From: Physcomitrium patens | Lineage: Eukaryota > Streptophyta > Bryopsida > Funariales > Funariaceae | Direction of reading: 5' to 3' | DNA: 64,000 nucleotides | NCBI RefSeq assembly: GCF_000002425.4 | Contig: NC_037267.1 | Span: forward strand, 4,777,407-4,841,406 | Translations under genes and position numbers: made by a program | Shown here: piece after piece, positions 46,978-59,370 of the stretch | How positions within the stretch are numbered: the first letter of the stretch is position 1 | Layout of the letters: each line of letters begins with the position of its first letter | The notes under the pieces: model-generated | Databases searched by the model: none | Seen by the model: only the letters and a program-made list of their open reading frames with translations | Told to the model about the DNA's origin: nothing

Positions 46978-47619
46978 CCCTCGTGCTACATATTTAACCC
47001 TTTTCTTGGCATGTGACAGCTTACAAGAACTTGGTTCAAATCATCGGAAGTGTCAGCCAAGCGCAGTGCGATTCGAAACCTGCTCATGCAACTCCATGAA
47101 GGGTCCCCTTCAAGTGGTTCAGATGTACAAACCACGCCCCAGCAAAGGGCCCAGGAACTCCAAGTCACCGACGAGAATGATCGTTCTATCCCTTCCAGTA
47201 GCAAAACTATCCATACCGATCTTGTGGTGTCACTACAGGTACAAATCCAGGAAGAAGTGCATAGTGCTAGAATGCAATGTACTTTACCTGAAGGTGGCGT
47301 CAGCATTGAAGCTACGATAGTAGACCTTCATAGCGACGACGATGCTGTTGAAGAGTCTCCCGTATGTGACTCGCGAACTTTAGATTTTACGGATGAGAAG
47401 TATTCTCCTTCCTCCTCTACTTCAGCCCATTTACACATCACATCTCCTGTAGCTTCTAAGAATACTCCCATAGTCCCTAATAGGTCCCATGGGGTAATTG
47501 GTAGTAATGATTCGGAAAGATTATCTCATTCAGCAGATTTGGTAGTCCTTGGCAAACAAAGACATCCGTTCCCCTTGGATTGTGATGCTAATGTAAAGAG
47601 AAAACTTAGAAGAGTGTAG
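42517..47619 (+). CDS. Ulp2-type SUMO protease (C48 cysteine peptidase)
   Basis: Fourteen coding exons: 42517-42667, 42770-42861, 43345-43599, 43818-43905, 44249-44360, 44657-44734, 44977-45024, 45181-45321, 45520-45720, 46066-46121, 46240-46321, 46486-46582, 46712-46831 and 47020-47619. All phases match, giving 706 residues. The C48 domain (about 282-505) shows L-R-P-V-G-F-L-N-D-T-I-I-D-F-Y, catalytic His about 391 in L-H-W-S-L, Asp about 420 in H-L-D-S-M, and Cys about 477 in P-Q-Q-I-N-H-C-D-C-G. The oxyanion Gln is about 471. The enzyme removes SUMO from proteins, mostly in the nucleus. The wide spacing between exon 10 (His) and exon 13 (Cys), with an insert, fits the Ulp2/SENP6-7 side. 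The tail has a SUMO-interacting-like I-V-D-L-x-S-D-D-D. Intron 2 appears to be GC-AG; intron 13 carries a 32-nt T-run. Confidence 0.88.
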
Positions 47620-49654
47620 CGTTTTGTTGGATTCTATTGTAAATTTATCGTCGAAGTCGTAGAGCATCGACTTCTGTGCCACGCAAACATTGTAGCATTG
47701 TTATGAGGTGTAAGACCCAAGATGCCATGTACCATGAGGCAGGTTCTTCGAGGTACGACGACTGAGAACATTCACCCCGAATGCCACTGAACTTGCCTTC
47801 GAGTAAAGTATTCCAGCGGCTTGGTTTTCTTTCTCCGATAATCGAAGGGCCACTTTTTCACTGAATTGAGGTCCTGTATCACTCTCTTTGAATACAGTTG
47901 TAGCCTGAATATTATTGCACACTAGACATCTCTACTTTCGAGGACCTCATTCTTCTTCAATTCTGGACCGTGATCCAACAAAGAACCCCACTAATTCCAC
48001 CATCTGACGCGGTGTATTAGTACATTCGTATTACTGGTTTCACTTGCCGCTTGTGTGCAGATCTAAACTTACTTGTCACACCGTATTTGTGAAGCAGAAC
48101 GCTGGGAGTCACGCTATTGGTGTGCAGGTTGCCTCGTAAGTGTGGCATTTCCATTCTAAGCTCAAGCAGCCGATACCTCGTGTGTGCGCGAAATAATAAT
48201 CTGAGTAGTCGATGCATTCAATCACGTCGAATACCATCGAAACGCTGGGCGAGAGGAGAGCCGCCGCAGCCAAGGCTACAGTGCGCAAGTGTGCCCCCCA
48301 TTGCAACCGGCGATTCAAGGGGTGATGAGGGGTGTAATGCCCTTGAATCGCTCGGAGAATTGGCTCAGTCCCGAGAACTTGCAGGAAACTGCGCCTGCTC
48401 CGTCGCCATCGCTATTAATTACGGAAGATCTCTATCCGTCTCCGCCTTTCGCTCGCTCCGCAACCACTCTCCGCCTCTCCCTCGCTTCATTACCGAGTCT
48501 TGCCTCCAGATTTTGGTCCACGGACCATGAAGACTTCGCTTGCCTAGTCGAAGGCTCTGTTTCTCTGCCCTTTTCTTTCCAGTCTTCTCGAAGCTCCGTA
48601 CGCACCGTCCATGGCCTCTTAGTCCTTTTCTGTAGCTCTCTCAGTTCCATTTTAATTTTCCTATTGGTGCGATCACGAAGGTTTTAACTGCAGTTGGCAT
48701 TTCTTTGATTACGGACAATGCGTGTGTAGCTAATGAGTTGGATTTTGAGTTGTGAGTGAGTGATGCATAGGGATACGGGAAGTGAAAGGAGGTTGCGTCC
48801 TTATGAGTGCATTATTATTGCGGTGCAGTACAGTTCGTCTTCAGCTTTCGAGGCGTAATGTTTACGGCCTAATGATTACTGAACTTCAATTGCACTGTTA
48901 AGTGTTGGGGCTATTAAGTTCAGCTATGAAGGTTCTGTGGCACCGGGCATTTCATCCAGTCAAGAACATTGCTTTCTCGCGCGGCATTTTTGTCAGCCAC
49001 GGATGTTCGGTTCGGAGAAGTGCAGCATTATCGATGGTGTGGAAGAGTGTACGGATGTGAGCTGTCCGCTTCCGCTGTATTTCTTTGTGAAAGAAGTAGT
49101 TGGAGCTAGCGATGCTGAAGCTTTTTCAGTGATACAGCTGCTAGGTCCTTTGAGAAGAACATCAATAGTGTGCTTTTTTCTTTGAACCGGAGGTCACTAT
49201 CGGTTGGAGTATTCTGGGATTGAATAACTTGTTAGCTACTCCGTGTATTGTTTTTTTTGGTGCTCTCGTAGTGTTCTATGAAGGCACTTTTCATGAACTT
49301 TAGCCTTCATTCACTCGCGATAACCGATGTACAGACACTGTCACGCACACGTCACAGCCTCCGCTCAAATTGTAAGTATACATAGTTTTCACTCCGTTTC
49401 GTTATAGTTTGCCTACCGATCATAGAAAGATGTTGCAATGCAGATATGAAATGTGAATGCAAATAGATGGATGTTTACTGGAGCCGTTAATCTTGTGGTT
49501 AGCATATCACATTAGCTTCGTTTTCTTTCTAGCTGTCTTCTTGCTTGGGAACATTGGAGAGTCATGAATCCTGTGAACTGAATTGATGTGCAGAGTTACA
49601 TGTTGAATTGGTAAGGGAGTTCCAGTGAGCGAAGTAGACTGTTTTGATTTCAAA
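47620..49654 (+). promoter_or_regulatory. Intergenic region with probable promoter and 5' leader of AUG5
   Basis: 48240-48620 is GC- and CT-rich (repeated CTCCGCCTCTCCCTCGC-like text), as expected for a transcription start. 48620-49650 probably contains a 5' leader, perhaps spliced. No coding region is supported. Confidence 0.35.
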
Positions 49655-52600
49655 ATGCAATCTGATGGTAGTATACAAGCGGAGACAATTCTGAAATGGC
49701 TTCAACAGGAAATGGGATATCAGAATCCACCCTCGGTGGACTTTTTGCGCAGAATTTGTAGAGGGAACATGATCTCCGTCTGGAATTTTTTGCTGGAGAG
49801 AGTGAAGTCTGAAAAGACAAACGAAATGATTCGGCGCAACTTTGTCATCCATGGCACTAAAATCCCATCAACAGTCATTCCTATAGATGAGAGCCTGAAG
49901 GTAAAACATGGTGCCGCTGAGAGCAAGAAGGAAGTCTTAGAGGACCGGTCAAAGACTCATAAAAATGATAGAGAGGTTTTCAGAAGAGACGGGACTTTAG
50001 TGAAGAGTACACCAGCCAGAGAGAAGAGGAGTAGGTCATCCGCACGAACCCTGATAAAAGATTTGCCAGAAAAGGAGAGACAAGTTGACAGAGTGCTGCA
50101 GTCTGAAGGAGCGGAAGATTCTCGGGAAATGGCCATGCGGGATAGAGATGTTGCAATGGCTGAAGTGGGGAGGTTGAGGGTTGTAATCGATAGGTTGGTG
50201 AAGGAAACCAAGTCTCGCATGACTGACGTTACGATGGAAGAGGGTGAACGGCAGCGAGTGTTGGATGAAAGATCTAATTCCAGGTTTGTGCACTTTCTGT
50301 ATTGCGTTAGATATATTGTAGCCTTCAATCGCCATCCTCCCTAAGTGGAAAGGCTGCTCTCTTTGCTTTAATTAACACTGCGTCGCAGTAAACTGACTTA
50401 GAATTTCAGAAAAGTTATTAGGACCAATTTTTTATTACTTAGTAACTTACTCCAAACCGCAGATTCTCGTTCAATGGTAGTGAATTGTTTAGCGTAAGTC
50501 TTGTTGCCGGTGTAGTCCATGAATCGCCCTACTGATTGGCCACTAAATGGAGATTTGGAGTGATTCGGGTGGTTTGTACTGCGATGCACCTCCACATTTC
50601 ATGCGTGGATTGGTTTTTAGGAAATATTACTTATGTGATTGTTCGTAGACATAAGCAGGTGTTGCTGGAATCTTGCATGCAACGGGCTGAGCAGACGACT
50701 CGTATTTTTACTGAGTACTCATGTCGACTTCAACCATATGTGGAGCATGCTAGAGAGGCACAAAGAGGGAAAAATGTATGCTCTGATTTAAATCCGGACT
50801 TCACGCCTGAATCAACGAAGGTTGGCCAGTCAGCTAATCAGCTTCTGACTGAAATTGCACGAGATGAGGCCGTCCGACAAGCGTGTGAAGCTCTGGCTGA
50901 GGATCTAATGCATACGATAAAGACGACCTTTTCTGCTTATGGTGGTGAGAGAGGCAACCTGGATCATACCCAGCTTGAAGTCGCTAAGCTTGGGTTTGAG
51001 GTGGATGGGGATAGTATACCTGAGGAGGTGCAGGAGACTGCACTTACGTTACTGAAAAATCCCCATTTACTACTCCAGGCTTTAGCTGCACATACCTCAC
51101 GAATTGTTGCAGCCATTGCCCGAGAAACTGAGGATATTGATATTCGAGCTGATGCAGAGCGTCTCAGGTTGAAATTCAGTCTATGTAATTATACGTTTGA
51201 GTGGTCATTGTAATCCGTGCACGTCATTCAAGGTTGTATTTTGTGTGAAGTTGTAAATGAAATGGCAGGAATGTAGATATGCGACCAACTTTAATGAGAT
51301 TTAGAACCAGACATTTGACACTGTTATCATCTGATACGCAGGTATAGATTTGAAAATAATAGAGTTGTGGAGGACGTTTCCGGTGAAGTGGATGATTCAC
51401 TGATTGGGAGACGGCGCAGCAACAGAGGCACTAGCAAGAGTTCTTTCCGTCAGCTTCTAGAAAGACAGGTCTATATTTGCAATATCCAGTACTTCAAAAA
51501 ACCAGACAATTGTAGTGTTTGTAGGCAGCCTTACTCAATCAAGTAAGCCCATGTATCTGGTACATTTTCCTTCAATGACTTTAAGAACAGAAGGTGATCT
51601 TTAAACCTCGAACCGCATGAGGGATCGGGTGTGTTGTGTCCACAGTGGGTTTTTTCGCATTAGTCTTGTTTGTTTTCTAACGTTATTTCTACTTTATTTT
51701 GCAGAAAGCTCATGTTCAGCAATTTATGGCCACCGAAGATGCCTTGAATCAGGTGGCGCAAGCCAAAAGAATGACCAATGAACTCATTAGGCGGGTACGT
51801 GGTACTGATGCCGCACCCTCCGCGACCAGCTCAGATGTACAAAATTCTGGAAGTCTGCGTCAACTTGAGGTAGGGCGTACTACTGTAGTCTCCTTACTCT
51901 ACGATGTCTGTTTTATTAAGTTGTTGAGGTTGTATGCTGAAGAGCAGGTGTCTGTTCGTCTTTTGATATTTATCTCTGTGGAGCTAGTGTTTTCTTTCCT
52001 GATGAATACATGAGATGTCTATTCTGCACTTTTAGATAAATTTCTACGCATTACCTTATTTACCATCGTATGGTAACTCTCAGTCCATGATGATCACAGT
52101 CTGTTTGATTCCTTGAGCCTGTGCTGCAGCTGGCAGTTTGGGCCAGAGAAAGGGAGCTTGCAGGAATGAGAGCAAGTGTTAACACCATCAACTCTGAAGT
52201 TCAGCGCTTGCAAAAGATGTGCGAGGAGCGAAGAGATGCTGAGGAGTCCCTACAGGAGAAATGGAAGAAGATTGAAGAGTTTGATGCCAGGCGGGTGGAG
52301 CTTGAATCGATCTATACATCCTTGCTGCGTGCAAACACGGTATCTGTCTTCTCAATTATACCTAAAGTTACAAATGTCATGGATTGTGAAACTTATGAAG
52401 AACATCTATTCAAACATCGATATCGTTCATTAAAGCTTTCAATATTTCCATAAAGAAAGTATATTATTATTGCATCAATATGCATGTAAATACCTTCATG
52501 GAAATGGGATAGAAGAGCATGAAGTAATGAGTCGTTAAGGACGTGCTGAATATAGAATGTTGATGCGTCGGCAGGCAGCTGCCGCTTCGTGGGAGCAACA

Positions 52601-53962
52601 TGCCAGAGTAAATAAAGAACGATCCGTCATTACGATTTTACCCATCTTTGAGTCAGCTCAGAACCAAGCAAGTACTGCTCGTGATCTACTGGAGCGTGAA
52701 GTTGCAGCATTTCAGCGAATTCCTGACAGTCGGCCGTACATGATGCCAGCTACTTCTCAGGTATCCTTATTAGCATGCCTCAGCATACGTTTGTCCTAGT
52801 GAATGTGTTGCCCCTTGCGACTGTAGTAATTGGTTTGAGCTTAAGGTTCTGGTCGAAGTGGTGCAATATGCACTGAAGTACACGTATTGAATGCATTCTT
52901 GTAAACACCTCGCTTAAATTTTATGTATGCATCGTTGCCCTAGGCTTTACTGGATGCAAGAGGAGCAGCTTCAAATGCTGGAACTCAAGCTATTGTAGCT
53001 GCTGAAAGACATGCAGACATGCTCACAGCAGAGGCTGGAATCGGAGACCCTTCTGCTGTTCCCACGACCTGCCGTATTTCAGCTGCTCTGAAGCACAAAT
53101 CTGGTATGACAATTAAGTTTTTTAATCATGTTAAGTACTTAATCACGTTTCATAGCCATGGAATTATGTTGAACTTAAGTGATCGGTTTTACTCGTTAAG
53201 CTAAGTTTCTTAGAGTGCTAATCGTCTAAGCACAAATTTGTAGCAAGCTTTTTCGAGGTAGAATTGCTCATCTATGAATTGTTACAGAAGCAGAGACTGC
53301 GGACCCTGGCTTGGCGTCGGTTTTGAACTCTATGCGGTTCTTTTTGCGGCCTGGAGGTTCACCAGGAACCGCCCTTGAAGACCTTGCCAAAACTTTGAAC
53401 AGAGTGCAAACGCTTAGAGACTTAGTAGGCAATGGCCGCGAATTGATTGCAGCAGCCGATGCATCAACGCCAAAGTACGAGAGGTACTATACTTGCTGTA
53501 TAAGATTCGTAACATTCTCTATCCTCGTTTAAATGTGTTTACTATAGCCTAAATCTTGGCTGCACAGGACTGCTACGCATTGTATAGCGGAAGCAATAAA
53601 GCAGGAGAAGGTTGCACTAGAGGAATGGCTTCCACAGCTGAAGCTTGCAGTGCAAGACGCCCAGCAATGCTTAGAAGATTGCAAGCGTGTTCGAGGGCTT
53701 GTAAGTTTCCTCCGCCGCTTCAATTCATTGGCAATTGGCCCATTCAGTAACAGCATTAGAGCTCGTAAGAAGTATTTAAGATTTTTTCTCTCGTGCGAAA
53801 AGTGTCTCATATATGGCTGTTTGATACTGACAGGTCGAAGAGTGGTGGGAGCAGCCAGCATCTACTGCTGTTGATTGGATTTTAGTGGATGGACAAAATG
53901 TTGCTGCTTGGCTTGCTCATGTGAAACAACTACAGACGGTCTTTTATGAACGACTTTTGTAA
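49655..53962 (+). CDS. AUG5: AUGMIN subunit 5 (HAUS5 homologue)
   Basis: Ten coding exons: 49655-50283, 50649-51167, 51342-51468, 51705-51869, 52130-52339, 52575-52760, 52944-53103, 53288-53483, 53568-53700 and 53834-53962. All are GT-AG and in phase; the product is 817 residues, close to plant AUG5. The N-terminus ([20 protein letters not shown], then G-Y…[14 protein letters not shown]) and the C-terminus ([15 protein letters not shown], then V-D-G-Q-N-V-A-A-W) are family hallmarks. The middle is largely coiled coil. Augmin binds existing microtubules and recruits gamma-tubulin to branch new ones in spindle, phragmoplast and cortical arrays. HAUS5 belongs to its HAUS1/3/4/5 half. I chose the ATG at 49655 because the conserved N-terminus begins there. 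Confidence 0.93.
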
Positions 53963-55250
53963 TTTATGATCTGCCTGATTGGATAAGAAAATCCTTTTGT
54001 AACAATGTTGAATTTTACTGATGACTTTCCCTTTGCTTCTCATTCATTTCTGCTTGGAGCTGAAATTTCTTATTATCAAGTATTGATGGAAGTATGGGTT
54101 GAATATGAGCCTCCTGGCAATCCGACGTAAGTTCTCAACTTTTAACGACCACCTCATTTTGCATTGCGAGGGACTAAATCTTACCAGGACCTTAGAGTAA
54201 GTACAGGCCATCGACCCAGTATCGATTGTCTAACTTTATCAACAGGTACGATTAGCTGATCTTGTGAAAATTCAACGCACATCACTCGAAAGTCATTTTA
54301 ATGATCCATGTATTTCGAGTTTTTAGACGATGAACCATGTGGTACCATTACATGGAAGACGATACGTGTATGATGTTCTGGCTAATAACTGAGGTACAGT
54401 AAAAGTATTTTCTCGTACTCTCAGAATTTTGTGAGGCTATAATGACATTCGAGCACAAATCATTTCAGGAATTAGAATGAGAATGCCAATCAGCTTTGCT
54501 AATCGGTAGGCTTGTCCAGAATATATAGAACTTGATTTGGTAAGGGTCACTCATTACCGTGTCCAGCATTCTGTATTTTCTTAAACAGTACTCGTAGTTG
54601 ATTGTCGCGTGTTTGCAATGCACCTCTTCTGTTTTCTGGGAACGATGTGACAGACCACTCTATCTGGATTGAAGACATGGCAGCACACGCTGACTAGTGC
54701 TGGTCCCTTCTGATGATCAATCAGCAAAATCCAGAGGGTGGGCTGTTGATTGGGTCCACGAAGGATGGCTTACTGGTACGGGCAGCCGATTATGAAAATC
54801 TGGTTAAGCAACAGGACTATATTTCCATCCAGATTCTCTTGGGTGATCCAGTCGTGGAGGGGGTGTTTTGGAGACTCCCATTCGTCGCAATTCTGAAGAC
54901 TACCTTCCGATCAGTGAGCGGTAAGATGACACTTTGGTTGATTGCCCCCGATCTCTTCGACACAGTAGAAAAGCATTCACTCTGCACGTTCTGCCATCTT
55001 CCCCCACATTTTCTTGGTCCTGTTCCTTCAGATGCTAGTGGTATTGGAAAAGTTCTTGCATTATTGTTTGACGTCCCTCATGGTGTCGAGTTTTGGTCAT
55101 CGAAAAGAGCATCAGATGTGTACATAATATATATATCGCTTCAGTCCACTGGAGCAGATTTTCTACCTGGAATTTACACGGAGGATTACAAATATGTTCT
55201 TGTAGCAACACACCAATGTTGTTTTTCAAAATTTTAAGTTAACTCTACCT
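53963..55250 (+). other. Region 3' of AUG5 with an unexplained 174-codon frame
   Basis: It probably includes the AUG5 3' UTR. A frame at 54713-55237 (starting M-I-N-Q-Q-N-P-E-G-G-L-L) is open for 174 codons in fairly balanced DNA, but I recognise no domain and see no splice partners. It may be chance or a lost gene. Confidence 0.3.
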
Positions 55251-56900
55251 ACATAGTGATTTGAAAATCCAACTTATGCTATTCTTTTTATTTTTTATTT
55301 TTTTTCAATTTATAACAGATAATCCAAACATGTTTGTTAAAAGAAAACAATTTTACATGCTAAAAGATTCAAAATAAATTAGAATTTTATATAATTCACA
55401 GTTTTTACATATAATGTATTTTGTGTTTTTATTCTTGTATTATATCATAAATTATAATTATTTTATTTGTGTCTCTTTAATTTATGATTGGTAAAAGGTG
55501 GCTAAACTTTGCAATATTTCTTCTCGATTATAAATAAATTGGTAAGTTGGTAATTACTTTTGTTGTCAAATAAATACAATAGATTGGCACGAACTAGACA
55601 TGAGCTACATAGTCACTAGATAATATACTTATTGCCTATCCACTATCTCAATTGTATGTCTTTAGACATCCATTTGGAGTATACTATTTCTTTCAAAAGA
55701 TTTGCAAACAATGTTTTATTCTGTTTGTTATAAACTAATACAAAAGGCTAAATATCTTATATTACATTTTAATTTTAATATTTTTTTCTTATTTTTTTGT
55801 AGATTGAAGGATTATTTTGTACATATTATCCAATATAGAATGTATTTCTGACATATTCTTTAAGAATAAATGGTAACTCTCTTTTTCTTACTCCACCATC
55901 CTCCATAGCAATACACCAAAGTAGTGACTCCCCCACTAAATTTGAACACTTAAACCCTAAAATGAATGAATAAATAAATAAATAAACTATTCTGAGCTTT
56001 TAGTGTCAAAATAATCCACGCAGTTACTGAATGAAGCCTGGGTAAAGCTCGTCACGGTCCGGATGATAATCGTTCATCCTTGAGTCCCAAACTGGAAGCA
56101 GTTGGAAGATGAAAAACATCCATCCTGCCTCTCACCCTTTCGAATTAGGGTTTGGAACTGAAGCATTTGTAACACCTGCACCGCAATGCTATGTGAGAAT
56201 ATTTTTATGTAGGATTGTTGTTCACGGATTCCGGTTCTGGTGAGGGTCGTAACATGTGGGAAAAGGAGGTTACTGACTTGGGTTTCTTTTTCTCTTTTTT
56301 TCTTTTTTTCTTTCTGTTCCGGCATCTCCAATTGTGCCGCATCAGATGAGCTGAAGAACAGGGTGTGCGTGTCTAACGAAGTGAAGCAGGAGCAGGCTCA
56401 ATTCAGTATGATCTTGTTTCCCGTGCTGTGTTTATCTTCCACTTTTGCTTGAAACTCACGTCTACATCACCCAGGAAGTCTTCATTTCAGTCACTGTCGA
56501 TTGTAATTGTATTCGTGAAGTTGTTTGGAGTTGTTGTGAATCTAGTGTTTGTTACGGTGGATTTTGTTAAGCTGATGTATGCAATGGAAGCCCTAAACCT
56601 GAACCGCAGTAGGATGAATAGGTTGAGTGCGTCGAGGTCTTTGCGAAATGTTGGTAGGCAGCGAGAACGATGGTGGACTTCATGATGTTCGTCGAGTGTG
56701 GGAGTTCCTGTGCGCGGCTTCTCTGTTGTGTTTTTGTAATTTCATCATTTTATGCGCTGGTATTCATGCCGAGGCTATACTTATGTAAAGGAATAGCTTC
56801 ATCAAAATTGTGAATTTTTATCAATTGTTGATAATTGCCCTACTGTGCAGATGGTAGGCGTCTGTTCATACGCAAGATTGGATTTTGAGCCGTCGTAACT
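55250..56900 (+). other. AT-rich DNA, then probable 5' region of the G-patch gene
   Basis: 55250-56000 is AT-rich with nothing recognised. 56040-56900 is more balanced and carries a T-rich tract (56285-56315). It probably holds the promoter and leader of the next gene. Confidence 0.35.
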
Positions 56901-58208
56901 ATGTCTGGGTCTTCACGGGACAACTCAAATGATTTGTGTAGAATTTTTGTCAAAGGGGCTGAACAAGTAACGGTTTCAAAGAAGAGAGCGAGGGATGTGA
57001 ATACGGCGCGCGGTGCTGCTGCTTTTACAGCTGAAGAGTCGACTTCCTCCTATGGTAATTTTGGGGGCTTGCCTTCAAACTTCCAGTCAAGAACACCGTC
57101 AGGCAGGAACTCACAATCGCTTTTGGGGAGTTCCAGTAGGCCTCTTGAAGCAAGTGGAAACAATGAAGCTGCCTCTGTCCGTTCAGATCCTCTGCCGGAA
57201 TCAAATATCGGCTTCCAGGTGCTTGGTTATTCTTCTACTGTAGCGATACTTGAACCCCTCCCTCTTGTTGTAATATGCAGTGCAATGCACTATCGTGACA
57301 TTCGTGTTCAGGTCCATATGAGCTTTAACTTCCTATTTTTCTACTGCACTGAGTTATCTGAATTGGATTGGTGTTTTTGTGTTATGTAGACACTAGTTTA
57401 TTTTTATTTTGCGAGTCGATTTTTGCAGTGACTTGAAGCCTGGCAGGAGCCCATTGCTTCTAGTGCATACAAATGCTTGTGAGATCCAGTGTTACACCTT
57501 TCAGTGATTGTCGAAGCAGCATCGCTAAAAGCAGCATAGTGCAAACAAACAAACAAACCTCGTTGGAGGTCCTTGTTTGTGAATATTGTGAGTACTGTGC
57601 GGTTAAAGCTGATAGTTTGAGATTGTGACAAATTTGTGGATGCAGTTACTCAAGAAATCTGGGTGGAAGGAAGGTACAGGTCTTGGTGTAGTAGAGCAGG
57701 TACTATCACCTTGAACCCCCTTTTGATTGATAAACCCATGCATAATCTGTCTAACATCAAGTAAACTTCTTGAGAACTAGGCATCGAAATAGATTCTTTC
57801 AGAACAGACATGTTTGTTTATACTATGTCTGCAAATATTCAGTTGGTGCGCAGATTAAGCTTCCTCAAACATGATATAGGAATTATCCCTTGAGTTCTAG
57901 GGGTTTCGTAGCATATCGGAGCATGTATTTCGGCGAACCGAGGGTTGTAATTAGCACTTTTACGACAACGATGTGCTTACTTTGCAGGGCAGGTTGGATC
58001 CAGTCGAGAGCTATTTGAAACAGGATCGGCGGGGTATTGGGGCGGATTTGAAGAAAAACAAGTCAACGATGAGCTCTGAAAACAGGCAAAATCGAAAAAA
58101 TGCTGTTAAAGTAAGTACTTTTGCAAGATCATTTCTTGAGTAAATGGTGCCTAGGATAGCACAATTTGTTTGATAAATATGTAGGCAATTTGTTTTCCAG
58201 TTTCACTT

Positions 58209-58299
<91 letters not shown>

Positions 58300-58546
58300 A
58301 AATAACTCGAATGTATAATCTCGTGGAAGCTAATGTGTAGGATGTTCTTTACTCCAAAGTCTAATCTAGTAGTAGTGTGTGTCTCATAGATAATACTTTG
58401 AATTTCATGAACAGGAGCCGGCAGATGGTAAAAAGGAGAAGGTCTTATCAAAAAAGGCGAAGAAAGCACTTGCTATAGCTGAACGTGAACGAGAACATGC
58501 CCTTGCTGCCGCTTTTTACAGAGAATTTTGGCCTGAAAACGTTTGA
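56901..58546 (+). CDS. G-patch domain protein, 208 aa
   Basis: Four coding exons: 56901-57218, 57646-57699, 57988-58110 and 58415-58546. All junctions are GT-AG and phase 0, giving 208 residues. Residues 1-100 are Ser/Asn-rich and low complexity. The G-patch (about 103-145) reads [18 protein letters not shown], then E-Q-G-R-L-D-P-V, then R-R-G-I-G. The tail is strongly basic then helical ([23 protein letters not shown]) and ends [11 protein letters not shown]-patch domains bind and stimulate DEAH-box RNA helicases or RNA; this layout resembles the GPANK1/GPATCH-like plant proteins. The exact helicase partner cannot be told. Intron 3 contains a very long TA microsatellite. Confidence 0.85.
58211..58299. 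repeat. Long (AT)n-(GT)n microsatellite in an intron
   Basis: About 37 AT units (58211-58284) are followed by about 7 GT units, inside intron 3 of the G-patch gene. Confidence 0.95.
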
Positions 58547-59339
58547 TGTGACCTTCAATTGTACAGCGTTTTGTAAAATATGAGGGCATTGATTTATATA
58601 CTCAAATTAATCATAATGATTCATTGTATTACCAACGTGGCTTATCCTCGCGATTGTCGATGTGGCCAAAATGGTATTCGTTCACAACCTGTGTCCATGT
58701 TATCGAGACACGTCCCATGTTTATTTTTTAGTGTCTTGCGTATTCGTCCATGCCGCAGAGTTTCAATGAAAAATTATTAGCGAAATGTTTTGTGACTCGG
58801 AGTACAAGCATAGTGAATGCATGAATTTTGTAACGATGAGTGACTCTCTTCACCAAAGGTTAGCCTCTATTATTGTGAACTCAGGTGTATGATTACAGTC
58901 TTTTAACAACACATATCTGAAATCACAGGTCATTACTGTCCTCAGTGATGCTGTGGAATCAGAAGCTCATGTGATTTGGTAGCTGGAAACGTTGGGGCCA
59001 ATCACTGTGCAAGCGTTACATTGTAATTGAATTCTGTACATCTATCTTTGGAACCTTTAGTATTCCTCTAGAAATGAAGTATTGATTGATCACATTAGGT
59101 AGTGTAATCAATAAGTGGGTAGTGAATTGGTGGGTTCAATTGTGATTGAAATGCAAATGTTCCACTCTCATTTGCAGAGATTCACAACTCTAAGCTTCAA
59201 TGATATATCCACTAAACTATAATTATCAAACATAACATTAGTATTTAAATTCGCTTCCTCATTCATTTCCTAGCTACCTTGTCTTTTCCATTTAATTTTG
59301 CACACGCACACACACACACACACACAGAGATAGTTAGAC

Positions 59340-59370
<31 letters not shown>

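Noticed and set aside
48117-48687. Frames of 132-137 codons upstream of AUG5
   Set aside because: CT-rich leader-like sequence read in two frames; no motif or start context better than chance.
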